Assembly: GCA_902496275.1 (NCBI GenBank)
Contig: CABVAC010000043.1
Location: 1-16,934 of the forward strand
DNA length: 16,934 nt
Source: an uncultured Collinsella sp.
GTDB taxonomy: Bacteria > Actinomycetota > Coriobacteriia > Coriobacteriales > Coriobacteriaceae
Reading direction: 5' to 3'
Shown one piece after another: positions 1 to 6,961 of this stretch. The notes below the pieces were generated by a model, which was given only the letters and a program-made list of their open reading frames with translations, had not been told where the DNA came from and ran no database searches. Each line of letters begins with the position of its first letter. Positions within the stretch are counted from its first letter, which is position 1. Both the position numbers and the translations under genes were made by a program.

Positions 1-1
1 A

Positions 2-78
2 TGGTGCCCCATGTTGGATTCGAACCAACGGCCTTCTGCTCCGGAGGCAGACGCTCTAATCCCCTGAGCTAATAGGGC
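2..78 (-). tRNA. tRNA-Arg (anticodon CCG)
   Basis: Reading the minus strand gives a complete 77-nt cloverleaf. The acceptor stem is GCCCTAT/ATGGGGC, with one T-G wobble. The D arm is GCTC/GAGC, the anticodon stem is TCTGC/GCAGA around loop CTCCGGA, and the T arm is GTTGG/CCAAC around TTCGAAT. The anticodon is CCG, reading the Arg codon CGG. The 3' CCA is encoded (positions 4-2) after discriminator A. A promoter lies immediately upstream (90-119). The 3' terminator, if any, is outside the window. Confidence 0.96.
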
Positions 79-89
79 CAACGTTTGGC

Positions 90-119
90 ATTATACCCAA
101 GTGCGCCACGGGCTAACAA
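90..119 (-). promoter_or_regulatory. Promoter of tRNA-Arg(CCG)
   Basis: On the minus strand there is a perfect -10 box TATAAT (95-90). An 18-nt spacer separates it from TTGTTA (119-114), which matches 4 of 6 bases of the -35 consensus. Transcription would start near position 83, leaving about 5 nt before the mature tRNA. The placement fits a dedicated sigma70-type tRNA promoter. It is predicted from sequence only. Confidence 0.6.
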
Positions 120-198
120 AAGAAAAGAAAAAGCTTTGCAATTCCGTGGGAGACGAGGCGCAACGGCCCACTTTAGAAGGCAAAAGCGAGTCAGATAG

Positions 199-204
199 TA
201 TAAA
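199..204 (+). promoter_or_regulatory. Possible -10 box upstream of aroF
   Basis: TATAAA (5 of 6 matches to TATAAT) lies 77 nt before the aroF start. No good -35 hexamer is visible at 16-18 nt spacing. If used, transcription would begin near 211 and the leader would contain the hairpin at 223-247. A second TATACA at 218-223 is less attractive because it abuts the hairpin. The 79-280 gap contains no convincing gene. Confidence 0.3.
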
Positions 205-222
205 CTCACATGCACCATATAC

Positions 223-247
223 ACGGCTCGCGATGCGGGCCGTTTTT
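223..247 (+). terminator. Terminator-like hairpin in the aroF leader (possible attenuator)
   Basis: ACGGCTCGC (223-231) pairs with GCGGGCCGT (235-243) to form a 9-bp stem with one G-T wobble and a 3-nt loop. It is followed by a five-T run (243-247). This has the shape of an intrinsic terminator on the plus strand, only 34 nt before the aroF ATG, with no plus-strand gene upstream to terminate. Segment 186-192 (GCGAGTC) could pair with 225-231 and open the stem, but only if transcription starts further upstream than the -10 candidate at 199. Control of the aro operon by attenuation is inference. Confidence 0.45.
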
Positions 248-280
248 GCAAAAGTTATCCATCGAGGTGAGAGGCACACC

Positions 281-1303
281 ATGATTGCAATTTTAAAGCA
301 GAGCGCCAGCGACGAGGCCGTCGGCCATATCGTCAGCTGGATTGAGAAAAAGGGCCTGAAGACCGATGTCTCGCGCGGCGAGAATGAGACCATCATCGGC
401 CTGGTGGGCGACACGACCAAGATCGACCCGTTCCTGCTCGAGTCCATGGACGTCGTCGAGCGCGTGCAGCGCGTCTCCGAGCCGTTCAAGCGTGCCAACC
501 GCAAGTTCCACCCCGAGGACTCCGTCATCGACTGCGGCCACGGCGTCAAAATCGGCGGTGACCAGTTCCAGGTCATCGCCGGCCCCTGCTCCGTCGAGGG
601 CGAGAACCTCATCCGCATCGCACGCCGCGTAAAGGCCGCCGGCGCAACGATGCTGCGCGGCGGTGCCTACAAGCCCCGCACCTCCCCGTACGCCTACCAG
701 GGCATGGGTCCCGCCGGCCTGGACCTGCTGTGCGAGGCATCCGCCGAGCTCGACATGCCGATCGTCACCGAGATCATGGACCCACGCGACGTGCAGGTCT
801 TCCTTGACAAGAAGATTGACGTCATGCAAATCGGCGCCCGCAACGCCCAGAACTTCCCCCTGCTCAAGGAGGTCGGCAAGACCCAGACCCCGATTCTGCT
901 CAAGCGCGGCATGTCCGGCACGATCGACGAGCTGCTCATGGCTGCCGAGTACATCATGAGCGAGGGCAACGACAACGTTATCCTGTGCGAGCGCGGCATC
1001 CGCACCTTCGAGACCCGCACCCGCAACACCTTCGACCTCAACGCCGTGCCGGTGCTGCACCACCTGTCGCACCTGCCCGTCGTCGCCGACCCCAGCCACG
1101 CCACCGGCTACACCCGCTACGTTGAGCCCATGGCGCTCGCCGCGACCGCCTGCGGCGCCAACGGCCTGGAGATCGAGGTCCACGACGAGCCGAGCCGAGC
1201 CTGGTCCGACGGCGCCCAGGCCCTCACCCCCGATCAGTTCGACGACACCATGCGCCGCATCCGAGCCATCCGCGAGGTTGTCTGCCAAGAGACCATGGAG
1301 TAG
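281..1303 (+). CDS. aroF: 3-deoxy-7-phosphoheptulonate (DAHP) synthase, type I-beta with N-terminal regulatory domain
   Basis: This enzyme catalyses the first step of the shikimate pathway in the cytoplasm, condensing PEP with erythrose-4-phosphate. The 340-aa product has a ferredoxin-like domain (about residues 1-68) of the kind that confers feedback inhibition in the Thermotoga-type enzymes. The TIM barrel follows, with GPCSVE (101-106), the substrate loop LRGGAYKPRTSPYAYQG (125-141), LLKRG, and DPSHATG (270-276). The expected metal ligands are C103, H273, E299 and D310. I chose the ATG at 281 because a GAGG ribosome site (271-274) precedes it at 6-nt spacing and the protein then begins like its family. 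The open frame extends to 101, but the upstream residues resemble no domain. It is the first gene of the aro operon, and tyrA follows after 3 nt. Confidence 0.95.
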   Translation: MIAILKQSASDEAVGHIVSWIEKKGLKTDVSRGENETIIGLVGDTTKIDPFLLESMDVVERVQRVSEPFKRANRKFHPEDSVIDCGHGVKIGGDQFQVIAGPCSVEGENLIRIARRVKAAGATMLRGGAYKPRTSPYAYQGMGPAGLDLLCEASAELDMPIVTEIMDPRDVQVFLDKKIDVMQIGARNAQNFPLLKEVGKTQTPILLKRGMSGTIDELLMAAEYIMSEGNDNVILCERGIRTFETRTRNTFDLNAVPVLHHLSHLPVVADPSHATGYTRYVEPMALAATACGANGLEIEVHDEPSRAWSDGAQALTPDQFDDTMRRIRAIREVVCQETME

Positions 1304-1306
1304 CCC

Positions 1307-2221
1307 ATGGGTACGGTGAGAAACGCGCGCGTTAACCAGGGCGGCCCCAAGTGCGCCGGCATCGTCGGCCTTGGCCTCATCGGCGGTAGCTTTGCCCGCG
1401 GCTATGCACAGTCGGGCGTCCGCGTGCTGGCCTGGGACCCCGATGACGATGTCATGACGGCCGCCAGCATGGGCACTGTCGCCGGAGAGCTCAACGACAA
1501 GACACTCGGCGAATGCGACATCATCGTCCTGGCTTGCTACCCCGAGGCCTGCATCGAGTGGCTCGAGGAGCATGCCCAGGCACTCGCCGACGCCACCGAC
1601 ACCGAGGCCATTATGGGCCCCGTGGTGATCGACACGGTGGGCGTCAAGGACATCGTGTGCGAACGCGCCTTTGAGCTTGCCCGCGAACACGGCTTTTACT
1701 TTGTGGGCGCGCACCCCATGGCGGGCACCCAGTACTCGGGCTATGCGCACTCCCGCGCCGACCTGTTCCAGGGCGCCCCGCTCGTGCTCGTGCCACCCGC
1801 GGTGGACGATGCCCTTAAGCTGGAGCTCTTGGGGCAGGTGCGCGAGATGGTGCGCCCCTTGGGCTTTGGCAAGTTCAGCGTGACCAGCGCCGCCGAGCAC
1901 GACCGCGTCATCGCCTTCACGAGCCAACTTGCGCACGTGGTATCCAACGCCTACGTCAAAAGCCCCACTGCCCAGGTCCACCACGGTTTTTCGGCCGGTA
2001 GCTACCGCGATCTCACCCGCGTGGCGCACCTCAACCCGCAAATGTGGTCCGAGCTCATGATCGACGACGCCGACGCGCTTGCCTTCGAGATCGACCACCT
2101 GATCGACTCGCTTGGCGCCTACAGCCGTGCGCTCAAGAACCGCGACCAGCGCTATCTGGAGAATCTCCTTGCCGAGGGCGACCGCATTAAGCGCGCACTC
2201 GACGACGAGGCCTCCCACTAG
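1307..2221 (+). CDS. tyrA: Prephenate dehydrogenase
   Basis: This enzyme oxidatively decarboxylates prephenate to 4-hydroxyphenylpyruvate, the tyrosine branch. The 304-aa protein opens with a Rossmann loop GLGLIGGS (21-28). D44 at the end of the second strand suggests NAD+ preference. GAHPMAGT (134-141) carries the family's conserved catalytic histidine H136, and SQLAHV (206-211) belongs to the helical dimer domain. There is no C-terminal ACT domain and no fused chorismate mutase; the mutase is in pheA in the same operon. The start lies 3 nt after the aroF stop, with GGAG (1296-1299) as the ribosome site. Cyclohexadienyl (arogenate) dehydrogenase activity cannot be excluded from sequence. Confidence 0.93.
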   Translation: MGTVRNARVNQGGPKCAGIVGLGLIGGSFARGYAQSGVRVLAWDPDDDVMTAASMGTVAGELNDKTLGECDIIVLACYPEACIEWLEEHAQALADATDTEAIMGPVVIDTVGVKDIVCERAFELAREHGFYFVGAHPMAGTQYSGYAHSRADLFQGAPLVLVPPAVDDALKLELLGQVREMVRPLGFGKFSVTSAAEHDRVIAFTSQLAHVVSNAYVKSPTAQVHHGFSAGSYRDLTRVAHLNPQMWSELMIDDADALAFEIDHLIDSLGAYSRALKNRDQRYLENLLAEGDRIKRALDDEASH

Positions 2222-2257
2222 ACCACCTATCACGCCAGGTCGAAAGGACCGAAGCTT

Positions 2258-3364
2258 ATGGCGATTACCATCGATATCGACACTGCACGCCCCTACCAGG
2301 TGCATGTTGGCACGTTTTTGCTGGAGCAGGCGGGACCGCTCGTGCGCGCCACTGCCGGCGGCGCCAAGGCCGTCATCGTAACGGACACCAACGTGGGCCC
2401 GCTCTACCAGATGCCCGTTAAGCAGAGCCTGGAGGCGTCTGGCTACGAGGTAAGCATCTGCACCTTCGAGGCCGGCGAGGCCCATAAGCGCGCCGAAACC
2501 TATGTTGCCATTTTGGAGTTTGTGGCCGAGCACGTGCTTTCGCGCTCCGACGTGATCGTGGCACTCGGCGGCGGCGTCGTGGGCGACGTGGCCGGCTTTG
2601 TGGCCGCCACCTACATGCGTGGCTGCAAGTTTGTGCAGATCCCCACGAGCCTGCTCGCCATGGTGGACTCGTCGGTGGGCGGCAAGACCGCCATCGACCT
2701 GGCTGCCGGCAAGAACCTGGCCGGCGCCTTTTGGCAACCGAGTGTTGTTATCGCCGACGTGGGGTGCCTGGCCACCCTCACGCCCGAGCAGTTCGCCGAC
2801 GGCTGCGGCGAGGTCGTCAAGCACGCCGTGATCGCCGACCCAGAGCTTTTCGCCGAGCTGGAGAAGACCCCGCTCACGCTGGAGCTGCTCAACCGCGATG
2901 TGGCCCGCGTAGCGCTCATCATCGCCCGCAATATCGACATCAAGCGCGCCGTGGTCGTCGCCGACGAGCGCGAAACCAACCAGCGCAAGCTCCTCAACTT
3001 TGGACACAGCGCCGGACACGCCGTCGAGGCCTGCGAGCACTTTGAGCTCGGACACGGCAACTGCGTTTCGATCGGCATGGGTATCATCACGCGCGCCGCG
3101 GCCCTGCACGGCGTTTGCGATGCTGCACTGCCCGGTCGTATTGAGGAGCTCTGCGCCCGCCATGGCCTCAAGACCCGCTGCGACCAAGATGCCGACGCCA
3201 TCTTTGCCGAGGCGCTGCACGACAAAAAACGTGCCGGTGACACTATCGACCTGGTGATTCCGCACGGCATTGGCCGCTGCAGCATCGACCGCACGCCGCT
3301 TTCCACTTTCCACGAACTCATTGCCGAGGGCCTCGGCCAGAAGGGAGACGCATCCGCATGCTAG
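2258..3364 (+). CDS. aroB: 3-dehydroquinate synthase
   Basis: This is the second step of the shikimate pathway, cyclising DAHP to 3-dehydroquinate with NAD+ and a divalent metal. The 368-aa length is usual. Visible motifs are GGGVVGDVAGF (104-114), PTSLLAMVDSSVGGKTA (129-145) and GCGEVVKH (182-189). The likely zinc ligands are E185, H250 (in NFGHSAGH) and H266 (in HGN). The gene starts 36 nt after tyrA, behind an AAAGGA site (2243-2248) that sits in the loop of a small hairpin. Its end overlaps aroA by 7 nt. Confidence 0.96.
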   Translation: MAITIDIDTARPYQVHVGTFLLEQAGPLVRATAGGAKAVIVTDTNVGPLYQMPVKQSLEASGYEVSICTFEAGEAHKRAETYVAILEFVAEHVLSRSDVIVALGGGVVGDVAGFVAATYMRGCKFVQIPTSLLAMVDSSVGGKTAIDLAAGKNLAGAFWQPSVVIADVGCLATLTPEQFADGCGEVVKHAVIADPELFAELEKTPLTLELLNRDVARVALIIARNIDIKRAVVVADERETNQRKLLNFGHSAGHAVEACEHFELGHGNCVSIGMGIITRAAALHGVCDAALPGRIEELCARHGLKTRCDQDADAIFAEALHDKKRAGDTIDLVIPHGIGRCSIDRTPLSTFHELIAEGLGQKGDASAC

Positions 3365-4677
3365 CCCGCATCACCCCGTCCCCGCTTAAGGGCACCGTTC
3401 CCGCCATCGCGTCCAAGTCGGTGGCGCATCGCCTGATCATCTGCGCCGCGCTTGCCAACGGCGAGACGCACGTTACCTGCAACACCACCTGCGCCGACAT
3501 CGAGGCTACGGTGCGTTGCCTTACGGCACTGGGCGCTCGCATCGAGACCGTCGAGGATGGCTTCCAGGTCCATCCCACTATGAAGAGTATTGAGTTTGGC
3601 CTGCTCAAGGCACTTGCCGGCGGAACGCTCGACTGCGGCGAAAGCGGCTCCACGCTCCGCTTTATGTTGCCCGTCGCCTGCGCGCTGGGCGCAGAGGCCA
3701 CCTTTGTGGGTCAGGGACGCTTGGGCGCCCGCCCGCTGTCCCCGCTCTCGGACGAGATTATCGCCGCCGGCTGCGACCTGCAGGGTCTGGGCGGCTTTCC
3801 GCTTAAGACGAGCGGCCGCATGCGCCCGGGCACCTTTGTGCTGCCGGGCAATGTGAGCTCGCAGTACATCTCCGGCCTGCTGCTGGCAGCCCCGCTACTG
3901 GCCAAGCCCTCCTGCGTGCAGGTGACCGGCCTCATTGAGAGCCGCCCCTACATCAACCTGACGATCCAGGCCATGAAGGCCTTTGGCGTCGAGGTCAACG
4001 TCGAACGTATTCCGGCCAAGGACGGCCAGCCCGAAGTCACGAACTTCCGCGTGAGCAGCGGCTCGTACCGCACGCCCGGCAGCGTAGCCGTCGAGGGCGA
4101 CTGGTCCAACGCCGCCTTTTGGCTGTGCGCCGGCGCCATCGGCACCGACCCCATCACCGTCGAGGGCGTGTCGCTGAGCTCCGCACAGGGCGACCGCAAC
4201 GTGCTTGCCGCGCTTTCGCGCTTTGGCGCCCGCATCGTGCGCTCCACCAACGCCGCCACCGTGCAGTCCGACAAGCTCGCCGGCTTTGAGATGAGCGCCC
4301 ACGACATTCCCGACCTGGTGCCCGTTATCTCGGCCGTGGCCTCGCTGGCACAGGGCCGCACCTTTATCCGCGATTGCGCCCGTCTGCGCATCAAGGAATC
4401 CGACCGCCTGGTCACCACCACCCGCGAGCTCACCGCGCTGGGCGCGCAGGCGCGTATTGCCGGCGACGACCTCATCATCAAGGGTGTCGATGCCTTTACC
4501 GGCGGCGAGGTCGATTCGCACAACGACCATCGCATCGCCATGATGGCCGCCATCGCCGCGAGCCGTGCCACCGGCGAGGTCGTGATCCACGGCGCCGAGG
4601 CCGTCAACAAGTCCTATCCCGATTTCTTCGACCACTACCGTCTGCTGGGCGGCAAGGTCACACTCGAGGAGGAATAG
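3358..4677 (+). CDS. aroA: 3-phosphoshikimate 1-carboxyvinyltransferase (EPSP synthase)
   Basis: This enzyme transfers enolpyruvate from PEP to shikimate-3-phosphate and is the target of glyphosate. The 439-aa protein shows SKSVAHR (19-25), GESGSTLRF (94-102), RLGARPL (121-127), SSQYISG (167-173), the DIPD segment with likely catalytic D319, RIKESDRL (344-351) and HNDHRIAM (389-396). The glyphosate-relevant loop reads GESGSTLRF rather than the E. coli-like GNAGTAMRP, so Pro101 of E. coli numbering is Phe here. The start ATG (3358) lies inside the end of aroB, suggesting translational coupling. Only 1 nt separates its stop from aroC. Confidence 0.96.
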   Translation: MLARITPSPLKGTVPAIASKSVAHRLIICAALANGETHVTCNTTCADIEATVRCLTALGARIETVEDGFQVHPTMKSIEFGLLKALAGGTLDCGESGSTLRFMLPVACALGAEATFVGQGRLGARPLSPLSDEIIAAGCDLQGLGGFPLKTSGRMRPGTFVLPGNVSSQYISGLLLAAPLLAKPSCVQVTGLIESRPYINLTIQAMKAFGVEVNVERIPAKDGQPEVTNFRVSSGSYRTPGSVAVEGDWSNAAFWLCAGAIGTDPITVEGVSLSSAQGDRNVLAALSRFGARIVRSTNAATVQSDKLAGFEMSAHDIPDLVPVISAVASLAQGRTFIRDCARLRIKESDRLVTTTRELTALGAQARIAGDDLIIKGVDAFTGGEVDSHNDHRIAMMAAIAASRATGEVVIHGAEAVNKSYPDFFDHYRLLGGKVTLEEE

Positions 4678-4678
4678 C

Positions 4679-5776
4679 ATGTCCTCGACCTTTGGCAACG
4701 TCTTGCATCTGAGCATTTTCGGCCAGTCGCACTCCCCCGCCATCGGCTGCTCACTCGATGGCATCCCGGCGGGCATCGCTGTTGACCAGGAGCAGCTGCA
4801 GGCCTTCCTCGACCGTCGCGCCCCCGGTCGCGACGAGACCGCGACCAAGCGCCGCGAGGCCGACGCCGCCCACATCATCGCCGGTGTTGTCGATGGACAT
4901 ACCACCGGCGCGCCCATCGCCGCGATTATCGAGAACACCAACACGCGCTCCAAGGATTACTCCGAGCTGCGCCGCAAGCCCCGTCCCGGACATGCGGACT
5001 TCCCTGCGCGCGTAAAGTATCACAACATGCACGATGTCGCTGGTGGCGGGCATTTTTCCGGCCGCCTAACGGCACCCTTATGCATCGCCGGCGGCATTGC
5101 GCTGCAGGCACTCGAGGCCCGCGGTATTCGGGTGATGGCTCACGTGGCGCAGATCGGCGGCATCTCCGACCTGCCGATGGACGATATGGTCTATCGCGAG
5201 GCCGACCGCAAGGCGATCCTTACGAACGATCTGCCGTGCATTGACGCCGCCGCAGCCGGCCGCATGCGCGAGGAGATCCTAGCCGCGCGCGACGAACTCG
5301 ACAGCATCGGCGGCATCGTGGAGTGCGGCATTTACGGGCTTCCCGCGGGCATCGGCGACCCCATGTTTGACGGCATCGAGAACCGCATCGCTCAAATCGC
5401 GTTCGGGATTCCCGCCGTAAAGGGCGTGGAGTTTGGCATGGGCTTTGCCGTGGCCGCCATGCGCGGCAGCGAGAACAACGATCCGTATCGCATCGATGCC
5501 GAGACCGGAAAGATCGAGGTCGAATCCAACAACGCCGGCGGCGCCCTGGGCGGTATTTCGACCGGCGCGCCCGTCATGTGGCGTATGGCCGTAAAGCCGA
5601 CGCCCTCCATTGGCCGCGAGCAGCAGACCGTAGACATGGACGCTATGGAAAATGCCGAGCTCTCGGTCCACGGCCGCCACGATCCCTGCATCGTCCCCCG
5701 AGCCGTCCCCGTAGCCGAAGCAGCAGCTGCCCTCGCGATTTGGGACGCCCTCCTCGAAGACGCAGGCCAGCGCTAA
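4679..5776 (+). CDS. aroC: Chorismate synthase
   Basis: This is the last common step, converting EPSP to chorismate with reduced FMN. The 365-aa protein starts with the family signature around FGQSHSPAIG, including catalytic H18. It continues with RRAPGR, the RPGHAD motif (102-107), GGGHFSGRLTA and the C-terminal GRHDPCIVPRAVPVAE signature. The ribosome site GAGGAGG (4666-4672), placed 6 nt before the ATG, overlaps the last codons of aroA, whose stop is 1 nt upstream. pheA follows after a 39-nt gap. Confidence 0.97.
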   Translation: MSSTFGNVLHLSIFGQSHSPAIGCSLDGIPAGIAVDQEQLQAFLDRRAPGRDETATKRREADAAHIIAGVVDGHTTGAPIAAIIENTNTRSKDYSELRRKPRPGHADFPARVKYHNMHDVAGGGHFSGRLTAPLCIAGGIALQALEARGIRVMAHVAQIGGISDLPMDDMVYREADRKAILTNDLPCIDAAAAGRMREEILAARDELDSIGGIVECGIYGLPAGIGDPMFDGIENRIAQIAFGIPAVKGVEFGMGFAVAAMRGSENNDPYRIDAETGKIEVESNNAGGALGGISTGAPVMWRMAVKPTPSIGREQQTVDMDAMENAELSVHGRHDPCIVPRAVPVAEAAAALAIWDALLEDAGQR

Positions 5777-5815
5777 CCCGCCCACCCCGGGCAATGATCC
5801 ACGAAAGGGGTCCCT

Positions 5816-6961
5816 ATGGACCTTGCTGACATCCGCCAGGCCATCGATGGCATCGACACCACGCTCCTCAGCAGCTTTATCGAGCGCATGGACATTGCCA
5901 CCGAGGTCGCCAAGTCAAAAATCGAGATGGGCAAGGCCGTCTTCGACCCCGCCCGTGAGCGCTCCAAGCTCAACAACCTTGCCAGCCGCGCGCCCGAGCG
6001 CTACGAGGCGCAGACCATCACCCTGTTCCGTCTCCTCATGAGCATGAGCAAGGCCGAGCAGCAGCGCTACATCAACGAGCTCAAGGGCATCACCGTCTCG
6101 CAAAAGGCACACGCCACGGCTGCAGCCTCCGACACACCCTTCCCTCAAACTGCCACCGTCGCCTGCCAGGGCGTGGAAGGTGCCTATAGCCAGATCGCCG
6201 CGTGCAAACTCTTCGACGTGCCCGACATCGCGTTTTTCGAGACCTTCGAGGGCGTCATGCGCGCCGTGCGCGACGGCTTTTGCGAGTTTGGCGTACTGCC
6301 CATCGAAAACTCAACTGCCGGATCGGTCAACGCCGTCTACGACCTGCTCGCCCAGTTCGATTTCCACATCGTGCGCTCGTTGCGCCTCAAGATCGACCAC
6401 AATCTGCTCGTCAAACCCGGCACCAAACTCGCCGACGTGCGCGAGGTCTACAGCCACGGCCAAGCCATTGCCCAGTGTGCCGGCTTTATCGAGTCCCACG
6501 ACCTGCACGCCACCAAGTACCCCAACACCGCCATGTCGGCCGAGATGGTCGCCAGCTCCGGGCGCACCGATGTTGCCGCCATCGCATCGCGCAGCTGCGC
6601 GACACTCTATGGCCTGGAGGTGCTGGAGTCCAACATCCAGGACTCGGACAACAACTACACACGCTTTGTCGTCATCAGCCGCGAGCCACGCGTCTATCCC
6701 GGTGCCAACCGTACCTCGCTCATGATCACCACGGCCAATGAGCCGGGTGCCCTCTATCGCGTGCTCGAGCGCTTCTACGCGCTCAACATCAACCTCATCA
6801 AACTCGAGAGCCGCCCCATCCCCGGCCACGACTTTGAGTTTATGTTCTACTTTGATCTGGACTGCCCCTTTGGCAGCAAGGCCCTCGACGACCTGCTCGA
6901 TTCCATCGACGACGTGTGCGAGAGCTTCACCTACTTTGGCAGCTACACGGAGGTGCTCTAG
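5816..6961 (+). CDS. pheA: Bifunctional chorismate mutase / prephenate dehydratase with ACT domain
   Basis: This protein converts chorismate to prephenate and then to phenylpyruvate, the phenylalanine branch. The order in the 381-aa protein is: AroQ-class chorismate mutase (about 1-90, with R24, K35 and the DPARERSK helix at 45-52), a linker (91-112), prephenate dehydratase (about 113-290, with ENSTAGSV at 164-171 and NYTRFVV at 280-286), then ACT (about 298-381). GALYRVL (311-317) and ESRP (331-334) are the phenylalanine-binding motifs known from feedback-inhibited PheA proteins, so allosteric inhibition by phenylalanine is expected. The prephenate formed here would also supply tyrA. The start is preceded by GAAAGGGG (5803-5810), and the stop abuts the next gene's ATG with no gap. 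Confidence 0.95.
   Translation: MDLADIRQAIDGIDTTLLSSFIERMDIATEVAKSKIEMGKAVFDPARERSKLNNLASRAPERYEAQTITLFRLLMSMSKAEQQRYINELKGITVSQKAHATAAASDTPFPQTATVACQGVEGAYSQIAACKLFDVPDIAFFETFEGVMRAVRDGFCEFGVLPIENSTAGSVNAVYDLLAQFDFHIVRSLRLKIDHNLLVKPGTKLADVREVYSHGQAIAQCAGFIESHDLHATKYPNTAMSAEMVASSGRTDVAAIASRSCATLYGLEVLESNIQDSDNNYTRFVVISREPRVYPGANRTSLMITTANEPGALYRVLERFYALNINLIKLESRPIPGHDFEFMFYFDLDCPFGSKALDDLLDSIDDVCESFTYFGSYTEVL

Noticed and set aside
147..170. GTGGG...CCCAC inverted repeat upstream of aroF
   Set aside because: Only 5 bp with a long loop, too weak to claim as an operator or antiterminator.
101..280. Extended N-terminus of the DAHP synthase frame starting at 101
   Set aside because: The residues upstream of the ATG at 281 do not resemble the family. 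The extension would cross the leader hairpin and promoter region, and the ribosome site favours 281.
210..284. A 24-codon leader ORF (starts MHHIHGS) whose TGA overlaps the aroF ATG
   Set aside because: It has no ribosome site, its start abuts the -10 candidate, and it lacks runs of aromatic codons expected of an attenuation peptide. The ATGA overlap is notable but not enough.
293..3313. A 1006-codon open frame on the minus strand across aroF, tyrA and aroB
   Set aside because: It is antisense to three clearly assigned genes and crosses both junctions. Its sequence is low-complexity, rich in Gly, Ala, Val, Asp and His, and matches no family. Long antisense frames are expected in GC-rich genes, which avoid TTA, CTA and TCA codons.
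3895..4953. Minus-strand open frame of 352 codons over aroA and aroC
   Set aside because: Antisense shadow of two confidently identified genes; no recognisable domain.
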